A DNA stretch of 64,000 nucleotides, taken from contig OZ254081.1 in NCBI GenBank assembly GCA_965267505.1, forward strand, positions 1,488,001-1,552,000, read 5' to 3'. Below, piece by piece: positions 1 to 9,454 of this stretch. Each line of letters opens with the position of its first letter. The stretch's first letter is position 1. The translations under genes were made by a program, and so were the position numbers. The notes beneath the pieces are model-generated. The model worked only from the letters and a program-made list of their open reading frames with translations. It made no database searches and was not told the DNA's origin. The stretch comes from JANQHS01 sp965267505. Lineage in GTDB: Bacteria > Bacteroidota > Bacteroidia > Cytophagales > CCMP332.

Positions 1-187
1 GTGGTGGTCGAGCGGTATAACCTCCAAGATAGATTTTTTCCAGCCTGAAGGCATCAGCAGTTCTGAAAATTGAGCCTACATTATATGCCGACCTTACATT
101 GTCCAGAAAGAGGCAAATTGGGGTCTTTGGGGCTTCCAAAAACTCCTCCTTTGTCAACCTCCCAAGCTCATCCATTGATTTTTTCAT
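1..187 (-). CDS. SpoU/TrmH-family RNA 2'-O-methyltransferase (partial, N-terminal part)
   Basis: The reverse strand reads an open frame from an ATG at 187 to the window edge, so only about 62 N-terminal residues are present. It contains the block LDNVRSAYNVGSIFRTADAF, the hallmark of the SpoU/TrmH knotted methyltransferases, which use S-adenosylmethionine to methylate ribose in tRNA or rRNA. The short leader before this block (MKKSMDELGR) suggests a small enzyme made only of the catalytic domain. It diverges from mutS with a 77-bp gap. The exact RNA target cannot be told from this fragment. Confidence 0.85.
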   Translation of the reverse strand, partial: MKKSMDELGRLTKEEFLEAPKTPICLFLDNVRSAYNVGSIFRTADAFRLEKIYLGGYTARPP

Positions 188-264
188 GCTGTGGAAAAAG
201 AACAAAAATAGCGATTGAAAAACCCTTGCAAAATGAACATATTTGTAATCCTCCCTTTTGATTT

Positions 265-2889
265 ATGGGCAAGAGTAAAGACAAGAATGAAACCCCCTTG
301 ATGAAGCAATATTATGCTATCAAGGCCAAGCACCCTGGTGCCATTCTTTTGTTCAGAGTTGGCGATTTCTACGAAACATTTAATGAGGATGCCCAAAGGG
401 CGAGCAAGACCCTTGGGATTGTACTTACCAAAAGATCCAACGGTGCCGCTTCAGAGGTAGACCTTGCGGGCTTTCCACACCATGCTTTAGAAGCTTATCT
501 ACCGAAATTGGTTAGGGCAGGATTCAGAGTGGCCATTTGTGACCAATTGGAAGACCCTAAGCAAGCAAAAGGGGTTGTGAAAAGGGGAATAACGGAACTG
601 GTTACTCCGGGCCTGAGCTACAATGATGAGGTGCTGGATAGTAAAAAAAATAATTACCTGGCATCACTCTATCATGCCTCCGGAGAATGGGGGCTGAGTC
701 TAATGGATATTTCAACAGGTGAGTTTCTTTTAAGCTCCGGACAGGAACCCGCAATAGCAAAAAACCTAAGGTCCTTTTCTCCTTCGGAGGTGCTTCTTCC
801 AAAAAAGGATCTCAAATTGTTTCTCGATATATTCGGAAACAGCTTCAACCTTTTTCATCCTGAGGATTGGGTCTTTACCCGAGATTATGGTCATGAAAAA
901 TTATGCGCTCAGTTCAAAACCAATAACCTTAAGGGTTTTGGTGTGGAGGGCCTAAATACAGGACTTGCAGCTGCGGGGGCAATTCTCCATTATCTGGAAG
1001 AGACCGAACACAATAACCTGGACCATATCAACAAGATCTCAAGACTCGATGATCAGGATTATGTTTGGATGGATCAGTTTACCCTGGAAAACCTCGAGTT
1101 GCTGGGTACCCGCCAGGATGGAAGCAAATGCCTCATAGATATCCTTGATCAAACGGAATCTCCAATGGGTGGAAGGTTGATGAGACGTTGGATCGCAATG
1201 CCATCAAAGGATCTGCCTGAAATCAAGAAAAGACAGGGCTCCGTTAAGTTTTTGTATGATTCAGATGAGCTATCAGAAAATCTTTTACGTCTGATCAAGT
1301 CTGTTGGAGACCTCAGTCGGCTAATTTCCAAAGTGGCTGCCAAGCGAGTGAACCCAAGGGAAATGAAGGCCATCTCCAATGCGCTCAAGGCTGTAGAGAT
1401 AATTCAATCCTATGATGAGTTCAGGAAGAGTCCATTAAAGGAGCTGGTCGAACAAATGGGTGCAAGCCCTGAATTGGTCAAAAGAATTGATGAAACCCTG
1501 GTGGATGAGCCTGGAACATTTTCAAACCTTGGAGGAATAATCAGGGATGAATTCTCTCGAGACCTGGATGAGCTCAGATCTATTGCCAGCTCAGGAAAAG
1601 GTCAGTTGGAAAAGATCCGGATACGGGAATCTGAAAGGACGGGAATACCCAAACTCAAGATTTCTTACAATAAAGTCTTTGGGTACTTCCTGGAAGTTTC
1701 AAATGCTCATAAAGATAAAGTCCCTGAAGAATGGATCAGAAAACAAACCCTTGTAAATGCTGAGAGGTACATAACAGAAGAGCTAAAGGGATTTGAAGAA
1801 AAGATTTTGTCAGCCGATGATAAGATTAAAGTCTTAGAGCAAAAGTTCTTTGAAGAACTGGTTGAGGATTCCCAAACCTATATTTCCAGCATTCAAAGGA
1901 CAGCCCTGGCGATTGGGGAGCTTGACTGCCTGATCTCATTTGGCCAGGTAGGAAAAAGGAATAAATACTCCTTCCCCGAGATATCTGATAATACGTCTAT
2001 TGAGATCAAGAATGGGCGGCATCCTGTAATAGAGGCTCTTTTACCTCCTGGCGAAAAGTACATTCCCAACGATCTTGAAATGGATCCAGAAAATTCCCAG
2101 ATCCATATTATCACCGGACCAAACATGGCAGGAAAGTCTGCTTTTCTAAGGCAAAATGCTTTGATATGCCTCATGGCTCAAATAGGCTCCATGGTGCCTG
2201 CAGAATCTGCCACCATTGGCCTGGTGGATAAGATATTTACCCGGGTTGGGGCTTCGGATAATCTTAGCCGAGGTGAATCCACTTTTATGGTCGAGATGAA
2301 TGAAACGGCTTCGATATTAAATAACCTTAGTGAAAGGTCGCTGGTGATCATGGATGAAATTGGAAGAGGCACAAGCACTTTCGATGGTATGTCCATAGCC
2401 TGGTCGATCGTAGAACATCTTCATCAGGAAGAGGGCTCCAAAGCAAAGACCCTTTTTGCCACCCATTACCATGAATTGAATGAGCTGGAGGAAAAGCTTA
2501 AAAGGGTAAAGAATTTCAACGTATCGGTAAAAGAAACCCAGGATAGAGTGGTTTTCCTTAGGAAGCTTCAGCCGGGTGGAAGCGAACATAGTTTCGGTAT
2601 CCATGTCGCTCAAATGGCAGGAATCCCAAATCCAGTTGTTATTCGTGCCCATGAAGTCATGATGAAACTGGAGGAAGGAAATTCCTTCAAAGACACAAGC
2701 AAGAAGCTTAAATCCGTAGAAGCTCCCAAATACCAGATGAGTGTCTTTGAATCTAACGATCCAAGATACCTGGAGATAAAGGAGATCCTACAAAAGACCG
2801 ATGTCAATTTGATCTCACCAGTAGATGCATTGCTCAAGCTAAATCAGCTTATAAAAATCATGAAATCAGGGGAGGACTCAGGTTCCTGA
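265..2889 (+). CDS. mutS: DNA mismatch repair protein MutS
   Basis: This 874-residue protein has the full MutS1 layout and usual length. It recognises mismatches and small loops and recruits MutL. The N-terminal mismatch-binding domain has the Phe-x-Glu motif at about residues 35-37 (GDFYETF). The C-terminal ATPase has a Walker A (GPNMAGKS, near residue 618) and a Walker B (VIMDEIGRGTS, near 693-703), followed by the FATHYHEL switch. The ATG at 265 is followed directly by a Lys-rich start typical of the family. It is monocistronic here, divergent from the SpoU gene. Confidence 0.97.
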   Translation: MGKSKDKNETPLMKQYYAIKAKHPGAILLFRVGDFYETFNEDAQRASKTLGIVLTKRSNGAASEVDLAGFPHHALEAYLPKLVRAGFRVAICDQLEDPKQAKGVVKRGITELVTPGLSYNDEVLDSKKNNYLASLYHASGEWGLSLMDISTGEFLLSSGQEPAIAKNLRSFSPSEVLLPKKDLKLFLDIFGNSFNLFHPEDWVFTRDYGHEKLCAQFKTNNLKGFGVEGLNTGLAAAGAILHYLEETEHNNLDHINKISRLDDQDYVWMDQFTLENLELLGTRQDGSKCLIDILDQTESPMGGRLMRRWIAMPSKDLPEIKKRQGSVKFLYDSDELSENLLRLIKSVGDLSRLISKVAAKRVNPREMKAISNALKAVEIIQSYDEFRKSPLKELVEQMGASPELVKRIDETLVDEPGTFSNLGGIIRDEFSRDLDELRSIASSGKGQLEKIRIRESERTGIPKLKISYNKVFGYFLEVSNAHKDKVPEEWIRKQTLVNAERYITEELKGFEEKILSADDKIKVLEQKFFEELVEDSQTYISSIQRTALAIGELDCLISFGQVGKRNKYSFPEISDNTSIEIKNGRHPVIEALLPPGEKYIPNDLEMDPENSQIHIITGPNMAGKSAFLRQNALICLMAQIGSMVPAESATIGLVDKIFTRVGASDNLSRGESTFMVEMNETASILNNLSERSLVIMDEIGRGTSTFDGMSIAWSIVEHLHQEEGSKAKTLFATHYHELNELEEKLKRVKNFNVSVKETQDRVVFLRKLQPGGSEHSFGIHVAQMAGIPNPVVIRAHEVMMKLEEGNSFKDTSKKLKSVEAPKYQMSVFESNDPRYLEIKEILQKTDVNLISPVDALLKLNQLIKIMKSGEDSGS

Positions 2890-3055
2890 TTTCGCAAAGT
2901 CTGTGTCCTTTCGTTTTGAAAAGATTTTTTTGGATGGAAATTTTCACCAAAACTTTGTTTCAGACCATAAAAAAACCTAGCTCGGTGGCCTGATTAAAAC
3001 ATCAATTCCCTGCCACATGAGAGCCATTTAAGGAGGATATTCATAAGACTGGAAT

Positions 3056-3250
3056 TTGGAAATCAGGATCAGTCTCATGGCTAAAAGAAAAAAATATATG
3101 ATCAAGCAGCTTAAGGACATTTTTTTGGAGATATGGCAAAACCCTGGCTTTGATCAACTAGCCAACCTCGAAAAGAAATTCAATGATTGGAAAAGAAGAC
3201 AGGGGCAGTTGGATGATATCCTTGTGATAGGATTCAGGTCAAACACCTGA
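3056..3250 (+). pseudogene. Relic of a SpoIIE/PP2C-type serine phosphatase (C-terminal end only)
   Basis: A short frame of about 64 residues from a TTG ends in DWKRRQGQLDDILVIGFR. From family knowledge this resembles the C-terminus of Bacteroidota SpoIIE/RsbU-like phosphatases, where a W-x-G...Q-x-DD-x-x-VIG-x-R ending follows a KKF-x-x-KQLKEL helix (here KKYMIKQLKDIF). Just upstream, in another frame, GNQDQSHG recalls the G-Y-x-DQ-x-GG motif of the same family, as expected after a frameshift. The catalytic Asp-bearing core is absent. I read it as a decayed gene. A functional small ORF is the alternative. Confidence 0.5.
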
Positions 3251-3667
3251 TCAAAGATTAATCCTTGCAAATAATTGTAGCCACTCTTCAGCTTTTGCCA
3301 GGTTGGTAAAAAGCCTGGTCTGATGAGAGGCATTAGGGTTGTCAGAAAAATAAAAGCTCAAAAGATGCCTTTCAATTGGTCTTTTAGAAAGAAAAGCAAT
3401 GACCTTGGTGTTCTCATCATTGGAAGGAGCTTCGTAGGTCCTCCATGCATTAGCAACAGATGACTTGATCCCACAGGTGTCAACAAGTACTCTTTGCTTG
3501 GTGCCAGAATAGAGGGATTCTCTTGCCTTTTGAATTTCAAGATTGTCTTCTTCCTCCACATGAACACCCTCGTTAAACTGAACCATCACTATCCCATCCT
3601 GCCTTGCCCAGACCTTTGCGGTTCTGGTTTCAATTGCATTGACACTATCTAGCACGCTGCTTTTCAT
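3251..3667 (-). CDS. SpoIIAA-like (STAS/SEC14-type, DUF7793-like) protein
   Basis: This 138-residue soluble protein has no signal peptide or membrane segment. Its pattern (TRTAKVWARQDGIVMVQFNEG, then RVLVDTCGIKS, then a C-terminal TRLFTNLAKAEEWL) matches the small SpoIIAA-like fold found widely in Bacteroidota, where an alternating beta/alpha core ends in a helix carrying A-x-x-WL. The biochemical role of this family is not known to me. Its stop abuts the end of the phosphatase relic on the other strand, so a former two-gene signalling locus is possible. Family placement is from memory of the pattern. Confidence 0.6.
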   Translation of the reverse strand: MKSSVLDSVNAIETRTAKVWARQDGIVMVQFNEGVHVEEEDNLEIQKARESLYSGTKQRVLVDTCGIKSSVANAWRTYEAPSNDENTKVIAFLSKRPIERHLLSFYFSDNPNASHQTRLFTNLAKAEEWLQLFARINL

Positions 3668-3759
3668 TGTTTTTACAAGAATACTATAAAGTTAGAAATA
3701 TTGAAGTCCTTCATCTCAAATAGAATCCATAAATTTTTCCAAGTTAATTTTACAGTAAC

Positions 3760-5436
3760 TTGAAGGGAATGCTTAACATATTGCTTGCGATTCTTTTAAC
3801 TTTCTTATGCTCAAGGTCCTTAGCCCAAGAAGTTGAAGAACTGGAGTATTATTTATCTGTTCCAAGCTCGGTTTTCTTTTCAGACACAAGGATCTTGGAA
3901 AGGTTTGAGCCTGATGGTCGCAAGGAAGGAAGGATTAAGTTCTACAGCAATTCGAAAAATCACGATTTCCTTGAAAAAGAAGGCATTTTATTCCATAGGG
4001 AAATACATCCTGGAAAACTAAGCTCGCCTGAATCATTAGTAATGGGCTCTCCACTTCCAAGCTGGGACAAATACCCAACTTATCCGGAATATCTTTCGAT
4101 GATGCAAATGATGGAAGACAGCTTCCCCTCAATTTGTAAACTATATGATTTTGGCAACTCGGTGAATAACCGCGAATTGCTCATGCTTAAGATCTCCGAC
4201 AATGTTCAATTGGATGAAGCGGAACCCGAATTCATGTATAGCTCAACCATGCATGGAGATGAGACAGGAGGCTATGTATTTACTTTAAGGTTTGCCTATG
4301 AATTATTGACAGGATATGGTAGTGACCCAGCGGTTACAAGGTTGGTTGACAGCATTGAGATCTTTATAAATCCCCTTTTCAATCCCGACGGGACCTATGC
4401 AAATTCGGACACCAGCGTTTGGGGTGCTACCAGGTTCAATGCAAACGGGTATGACCTGAACCGAAACTTCCCAGACCCTGACGATGGAAATTTTCCAGGC
4501 GGACCCAGACAACCAGAAACACAGTATATGATGGATTTCATGGCGAGCAGGAATTTTCACCTGCTGGCAAATTTCCATAGTGGAGCCGAGGTCGTCAATT
4601 ACCCCTGGGACACTTGGCAAAAGCGTCATGCCGATGATTCCTGGTTTATTGCCATTAGCCGAAAATATGCCGAATCGGCCCAATTCTTTAGCCCTCCAGG
4701 CTATATGGACGGATTCAATAGCGGAATTACCAATGGTTATGATTGGTACCCGATAGCCGGAGGAAGACAGGATTACTCCACTTATTTTTTAAGGGGGAGA
4801 GAAGTTACCCTGGAGATAAGCGACGCCAAGGTCCTCCCCTCCAACCAGCTTCCCAATTATTACGATTATAATAAGAGGTCTATGATCGACTACCTTGAGC
4901 AATCCTTGTATGGATTTCAAGGGCTGGTGAAGGATTCATTTAGCCTCGAACCCCTGGTTGCGGAGATAAGCATCCCTGGCTGGGATATGGACAACAGCTC
5001 GGTTTTTTCAGATTCCAGTTTCGGCTTCTTCGTTCGATTCCTTGATTCCGGCATTTATGATATTACCGTTAGCGCAATAGGCTATCAAAGCAAGACATTG
5101 GACCAAGTTTTGATATTGCCCAATGCTCTGAATTGGAATGAGATCTATCTCCAGCCTATCTCTACACCTTTAGTGACCACTGACGTCCTCAGCGTAAGGA
5201 TTTCTCCCAACCCCGGAACCGATCAATTCTTAATTGAAACAACCAAGAACGACAGGCAGATGCATTACTCAATTTTTGACCCAAGCGGAAAAATGGTTTT
5301 GGAAGGGAGTCTTTATTCCGAAAGACCGGGGAGATTCCTTTTATATAGCTCAGAATTGAACGACGGGATCTATTTGATAAGCTTTCAGAGTGCCGGACTT
5401 GTTTCAACCCCTAAGAAGCTTTTGATCAACCGTTAA
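3760..5436 (+). CDS. Secreted M14 zinc carboxypeptidase with type IX sorting domain
   Basis: The protein (558 residues from a TTG, or 555 from the ATG at 3769) starts with a signal peptide ending at Ala-Gln. The M14 domain spans roughly residues 110-385. The zinc-binding HGDE lies at about 165-168, the third ligand His at about 273 (NFHSGAE), and the catalytic Glu at about 352 (EVTLEISD). A carboxypeptidase-regulatory-like beta domain follows. The last 80 residues (ISPNPGTDQF ... GIYLISF ... KKLLINR) are a type A T9SS sorting signal. The TTG start supplies a Lys for the signal n-region and may be the true one. It probably trims peptides outside the cell. Its end overlaps aspS by 11 bp. Confidence 0.92.
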   Translation: MKGMLNILLAILLTFLCSRSLAQEVEELEYYLSVPSSVFFSDTRILERFEPDGRKEGRIKFYSNSKNHDFLEKEGILFHREIHPGKLSSPESLVMGSPLPSWDKYPTYPEYLSMMQMMEDSFPSICKLYDFGNSVNNRELLMLKISDNVQLDEAEPEFMYSSTMHGDETGGYVFTLRFAYELLTGYGSDPAVTRLVDSIEIFINPLFNPDGTYANSDTSVWGATRFNANGYDLNRNFPDPDDGNFPGGPRQPETQYMMDFMASRNFHLLANFHSGAEVVNYPWDTWQKRHADDSWFIAISRKYAESAQFFSPPGYMDGFNSGITNGYDWYPIAGGRQDYSTYFLRGREVTLEISDAKVLPSNQLPNYYDYNKRSMIDYLEQSLYGFQGLVKDSFSLEPLVAEISIPGWDMDNSSVFSDSSFGFFVRFLDSGIYDITVSAIGYQSKTLDQVLILPNALNWNEIYLQPISTPLVTTDVLSVRISPNPGTDQFLIETTKNDRQMHYSIFDPSGKMVLEGSLYSERPGRFLLYSSELNDGIYLISFQSAGLVSTPKKLLINR

Positions 5437-7174
5437 GCTTCAGATTCAATTCTTTCAATTGATCCTCCGAAATCGTAGCAGGGCTATCCAACATGACGTC
5501 CCGTGCCGCATTGTTCTTTGGAAAGGCTATGAAATCCCGGATGGAATCAGACCCTCCAATCAAGGCGCATAAACGATCAAACCCAAATGCAATCCCACCA
5601 TGCGGAGGAGCCCCGAATTCAAAGGCCTTCATCAGGAACCCAAATTGCTTTTCTGCTTCTTCTTTGGAAAAGCCTAGCAATTCAAACACTTTTTCCTGGA
5701 CCTCCCTTTTATGGATCCTGATACTTCCTCCACCAACCTCTACCCCATTGATAACCATATCATACGCATTGGCCAGTGCCTCTTTCGGCTCCTTATGGAA
5801 ACTATCTTCCTGTTCGATCTTTGGCGAAGTGAAGGGGTGGTGGATGGCGTGAAAATGCCCTGACTCAGGGTCCTGTTCGAACATTGGGAAATCATAAACC
5901 CATAAAGGGTTGAATTCTTCCGGATTCCTAAGCCCCAACCTGTTTCCTAATTCCAATCTAAGTTCAGAAGCCGCGAACCTTGTCCTCTCGCCTTCTCCAG
6001 CTAGAATCAAAAGGAGGTCTCCGGTCTTACCTCCCGCTTTTTCAACCCAACTCAATAAGGTTTCGGGATTAAAAAACTTGTCGATAGAAGATTTGACCTC
6101 ATTCTCTCCAAGAGCTTTGACATAAACCAAGCCTCCAGCTCCAATCTGAGGTCTCTTCACAAAATCTGTTAATTCATCCAACTGTTTTCTGGAGTATTCA
6201 GCTCCACCTGGCAATATCAGCCCAAAGACGCTTTCTGCCTGATCAAAAACTTTGAATCCATGGCCTTTGCAATGCTCTCCAAGATTGCTCAATTCCATTT
6301 CAAATCTCATGTCAGGCCTGTCGTTTCCAAACCTCTCCATGCTTTCCTGGTAGGAAATTTTTTGAAATTCAGGAAGATCAATCCCTTTTATCTCTTTAAA
6401 AAGAGTCCGAACCAATCCTTCAAAAGTGTTCATTACCTCATCAATCGTTACAAAGCTCATTTCGCAATCGATCTGGGTGAACTCGGGTTGGCGATCAGCC
6501 CTCAGATCTTCATCCCTGAAGCATTTCACGATCTGGAAATACTTGTCATAGCCGGAAACCATCAAAAGCTGCTTAAACGTTTGAGGGGATTGGGGAAGGG
6601 CATAAAATTCTCCCGGATGTACTCGGGATGGCACAACATAATCACGGGCTCCTTCTGGTGTCGACTTGATCAGAAAGGGCGTCTCGATCTCCATAAAATC
6701 CCTTGAGGCTAAAAATGATCTTACAGCCTGGAGCATTGAATGTCTCAATGCAATATTTCTTTGCAAGGGAGGTCTTCGCAGGTCCAAATAGCGATACTGC
6801 ATTCTCAGCTCCTCTCCCCCATCACTTTCTTCCTCAATTGTAAAAGGTGGGGTGACAGCCCGGGATAGAATTTCAAGGCTTTTCGGCCTTATTTCAATTT
6901 CGCCTGTTAGGATCGCATCATTTTTTGAATAGCGTTCCACAACTTCTCCCGAAACGCTAATCACGAATTCTCTTCCAAGACTTTTGGCTCTTCTTATCAG
7001 ATCCGGATCGCTTACCCCCTCTTCAAGAATGATCTGTGTGACCCCGTATCGGTCCCTTAAGTCCAACCAGACCATTCCCCCCTTATCCCTGGATCTTTGT
7101 AACCATCCGGCCAGGCTGACTTGCTGACCTTTATTTTCCAATCTCAGCTCTCCGCAATTATGTGTCCTGTACAT
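5426..7174 (-). CDS. aspS: Aspartate--tRNA ligase
   Basis: This is a class II synthetase of bacterial type, 582 residues. It has an N-terminal OB fold for anticodon binding (LENKGQQVSLAGWLQRSRDKG), motif 2 with FRDEDLRADRQPEFTQID near residues 215-232, an inserted GAD domain in the middle, and motif 3 (GGIAFGFDRL) near 525-535. An in-frame ATG seven codons upstream exists at 7195, but it would overlap the promoter -7 element at 7193-7200. I therefore choose MYRTHNCGEL at 7174. It charges tRNA-Asp; whether it also charges tRNA-Asn cannot be decided here. Confidence 0.97.
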   Translation of the reverse strand: MYRTHNCGELRLENKGQQVSLAGWLQRSRDKGGMVWLDLRDRYGVTQIILEEGVSDPDLIRRAKSLGREFVISVSGEVVERYSKNDAILTGEIEIRPKSLEILSRAVTPPFTIEEESDGGEELRMQYRYLDLRRPPLQRNIALRHSMLQAVRSFLASRDFMEIETPFLIKSTPEGARDYVVPSRVHPGEFYALPQSPQTFKQLLMVSGYDKYFQIVKCFRDEDLRADRQPEFTQIDCEMSFVTIDEVMNTFEGLVRTLFKEIKGIDLPEFQKISYQESMERFGNDRPDMRFEMELSNLGEHCKGHGFKVFDQAESVFGLILPGGAEYSRKQLDELTDFVKRPQIGAGGLVYVKALGENEVKSSIDKFFNPETLLSWVEKAGGKTGDLLLILAGEGERTRFAASELRLELGNRLGLRNPEEFNPLWVYDFPMFEQDPESGHFHAIHHPFTSPKIEQEDSFHKEPKEALANAYDMVINGVEVGGGSIRIHKREVQEKVFELLGFSKEEAEKQFGFLMKAFEFGAPPHGGIAFGFDRLCALIGGSDSIRDFIAFPKNNAARDVMLDSPATISEDQLKELNLKLNG

Positions 7175-7192
7175 TGATTTTCGTTTGCGGAG

Positions 7193-7200
7193 CAAAATTA
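7193..7200 (-). promoter_or_regulatory. Promoter -7 element of aspS
   Basis: On the minus strand the sequence is TAATTTTG, an exact match to the Bacteroidota -7 consensus TAnnTTTG, 18 nt before the chosen aspS ATG. No convincing -33 TTTG is seen at the right spacing. It supports the shorter aspS start. Confidence 0.5.
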
Positions 7201-7234
7201 GAATTTCTTGTCCTTCGGGATTATATTTCTAAAA

Positions 7235-7266
7235 TTGATATTTACTTACTGAAAAGGTTATTTTTG
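7235..7266 (+). promoter_or_regulatory. Promoter of the 7.3-14.8 kb envelope operon
   Basis: TATTTTTG at 7259-7266 matches TAnnTTTG exactly, with a TTG at 7235-7237 as a possible -33 element (21-bp spacer). It sits 16 bp before the TTG start of the first operon gene and is divergent from the aspS promoter. Confidence 0.5.
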
Positions 7267-7282
7267 GGATTAAGCAATTAAT

Positions 7283-8815
7283 TTGACTTTGAGAATCACT
7301 CGTTTAGCCAGAAGGGCCAACTGTTTCTACCTTGTTTTTGCGGGGTTGATTTTGTTAGCCGGTTGCGCCAAGAAAAAACATCCAGAGAAGTATTTGCCGA
7401 GAGACGTGGCAGTAGTAACTACACTGGACATAAAGAACATGGCCACCAAGGTCATGGACTTGAGTCTGTTGTTCGACGAACATATGTTCTGGAACATCAC
7501 CCCAAATGGTGAAAAAATTCAGCAGGTAGATACAATCGGTGAAGTTCCTTTCATCGAATCCGGACTTGACTTTGTAAGCAGATTCTACATGATCTCAAGT
7601 TTTTCTGAAGGAGAGAATCCCAGTTACCTAGGATTGATTCTTCCTTTGGCCGATCATCGTCTATTCAGAAAATTCGCAGTTTCCCGCTCGGACCAAAAAG
7701 TTACCGTTTCGCCCAATAATGTTCATTTTACCTACCTTAAAAGGGGTGGTGTTTTGGGTTGGAACAAGGAAGTTGCCGTCTATCTGGTAGCCGGCGAAAG
7801 ACGATTGGATTATACCCTCGAAGGAGAATTATTCAGACTTTTCTCTTTGAGAGAAGATCACCAATTGGTGAACTTCTACCCAAGTTTCCATGAACTCCAG
7901 GATCGCTCGTATGACATAGGGTTCTGGATCAACCTAAAACATTTAAAGTATTCTCCATTTCCAGTGGCCAGGTATTTGGCGAAGGGAACCTTGGAAGAAG
8001 GAATTTATACCGGTTTGGTAAATTTTAATGACGGAGCTATTGACATTAACACCGAGTTAAGAACCAATGAAGAGGGAGAAAACATACATATTCTAAAAGA
8101 AAACATCGATTCAGAAGTTTGGGAGCATGTCATGGGCGAAAGAATTGCTGCCGTGGCAGGCCTTGGCTTAAACATGAATACTCTTTATGACGAATTCAAG
8201 AGTGAAGGGGTCTTCGGGCAGGCAAACAACTACTTGAGTTTCTTTGGTATTACTCTCGAAGAATTGCTTGATCATCTGTCAGGAGATATTGCAACCATAC
8301 TCCTTCCTCCCAATGAAGAGATCGATCAGGAAAGGTTTTTAGTGGAGATAGGAATGAAGAATGAGGAGGTTTCCGACAAATTGATAACCAGTTTGACTGG
8401 AATGGGATTCCTACAGGAAAACAATGCTAATTACCTGTTGATGAACAAATTTCATTTGGTCAAGAAGCCAGATAAACTGATCCTTACCAATGATCCCAAA
8501 CTATTAGGCTCCAGCTTCGATCCGGAATCACAGGCAACTGTCTTTAAGGGAAAATGTAAGGAATATGCCTTGATCTTCTTCCTGGACTTCCTAACAGTTC
8601 CAGAATACCTCGTACATCAATATGGAAACCAATTGGAGTCTTTCTCAATAGATGTGGACGAAATAGAAAGCGTTGAGCTTTTACAAGGGGCTCTAAAAGA
8701 TAAAAGAGCCTCCGGCTCCGTGAAGATCCAGTTCAAGGATCGAGAGGCGAATAGCCTTTTGCAGATAGTTAACTATGTGAAAAGGATCTCTAAAGGTCAG
8801 TACGAAGGGGCTTAG
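7283..8815 (+). CDS. Uncharacterised lipoprotein, first gene of envelope operon
   Basis: This 510-residue protein begins at TTG 7283 (or TTG 7289); no ATG precedes the signal peptide. The sequence FAGLILLAGCAKKK is a lipobox with Cys near residue 29. The mature part starts with KYLPRDVAVVTTLDIKNMATK, which recalls DUF4836/DUF3352-like Bacteroidota lipoproteins that open with a 'no one less than zero' beta strand. That family link is weak. No catalytic motif is seen. It is 9 bp upstream of an ABC ATPase and is probably co-expressed with it, so an outer-membrane or periplasmic partner role is possible but unproven. Confidence 0.75.
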   Translation: MTLRITRLARRANCFYLVFAGLILLAGCAKKKHPEKYLPRDVAVVTTLDIKNMATKVMDLSLLFDEHMFWNITPNGEKIQQVDTIGEVPFIESGLDFVSRFYMISSFSEGENPSYLGLILPLADHRLFRKFAVSRSDQKVTVSPNNVHFTYLKRGGVLGWNKEVAVYLVAGERRLDYTLEGELFRLFSLREDHQLVNFYPSFHELQDRSYDIGFWINLKHLKYSPFPVARYLAKGTLEEGIYTGLVNFNDGAIDINTELRTNEEGENIHILKENIDSEVWEHVMGERIAAVAGLGLNMNTLYDEFKSEGVFGQANNYLSFFGITLEELLDHLSGDIATILLPPNEEIDQERFLVEIGMKNEEVSDKLITSLTGMGFLQENNANYLLMNKFHLVKKPDKLILTNDPKLLGSSFDPESQATVFKGKCKEYALIFFLDFLTVPEYLVHQYGNQLESFSIDVDEIESVELLQGALKDKRASGSVKIQFKDREANSLLQIVNYVKRISKGQYEGA

Positions 8816-8824
8816 GGCCCGAAA

Positions 8825-9454
8825 ATGTTTTGTTTAGAAAATCTTTCTCCAGAATTCTTCCAACCCAAAGGAGACTCACAAGTTTGGGGTAAGTCCGTTG
8901 AGTTAGCACAAGGCTCGAGGACAAGAATTACTGCTCCTTCAGGAACGGGAAAGAGTTCATTGGTCCACTTCTTAAGCTTTACCAATAACCAATACAAAGG
9001 GAGCATCCAGTTTGAAGGAGAAGAATTAAGCTCCATTTCGCGAAAAGAAAAAAGCAAGCTTCTTCAAAACAGAATATCCATTGTATTCCAGGATCTCAGG
9101 TTGATCAATAACCTCAGTGCCTGGGAGAATCTTAGATTGAAAGGAAGCCTGGGTAACTTCCCAGCGGAGGAGCAGGAGGAAATGCTCGGGTACTTTGACC
9201 TTATTGATAAGAAAGATGCTTTGGTGAATACCTTGAGCCAGGGAGAAAGGCAAAGGATCGCCATTGTTAGAGCCCTGAGCCAGGAATTGGATCTATTGAT
9301 CCTTGATGAGCCCTTTTCACACCTGGATTCATATTGGCAGGAAAAAGCCTGGGAAATCATTGATAAAAGATGTGCCTCAAGTAAAGCTGGACTGATATAC
9401 ACCTCCTTAGATGGACAAGAGAAATGGGGTTTCGACCAAAGTCTAAGTCTATGA
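8825..9454 (+). CDS. ABC transporter ATP-binding protein (LolD/FtsE-like)
   Basis: This 209-residue ATPase has a Walker A (APSGTGKSS, about residues 37-45), a Q-loop, the signature LSQGERQRIAIVRAL near 136-150, and a Walker B LLILDEPFSHLD near 157-168. The length and sequence type fit the MacB/LolD/FtsE group, which partners with FtsX-like permeases. The next gene encodes such a permease, and its ATG overlaps this stop codon (ATGA). The transported or extracted substrate is unknown. The ATPase is short at the C-terminus and lacks a clear H-loop histidine, having TSLDGQE where THD is usual. Confidence 0.9.
   Translation: MFCLENLSPEFFQPKGDSQVWGKSVELAQGSRTRITAPSGTGKSSLVHFLSFTNNQYKGSIQFEGEELSSISRKEKSKLLQNRISIVFQDLRLINNLSAWENLRLKGSLGNFPAEEQEEMLGYFDLIDKKDALVNTLSQGERQRIAIVRALSQELDLLILDEPFSHLDSYWQEKAWEIIDKRCASSKAGLIYTSLDGQEKWGFDQSLSL

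Noticed and set aside
4303..4683. 126-residue minus-strand frame within the carboxypeptidase
   Set aside because: It lies opposite the catalytic domain and has no similarity to a known family.
6260..6706. 148-residue plus-strand frame inside aspS
   Set aside because: It overlaps the well-conserved aspS on the other strand and shows no recognisable domain.
7174..7195. Upstream in-frame start for aspS at 7195
   Set aside because: It would overlap the -7 promoter element, and the usual AspRS start is MYRTHNCGEL.
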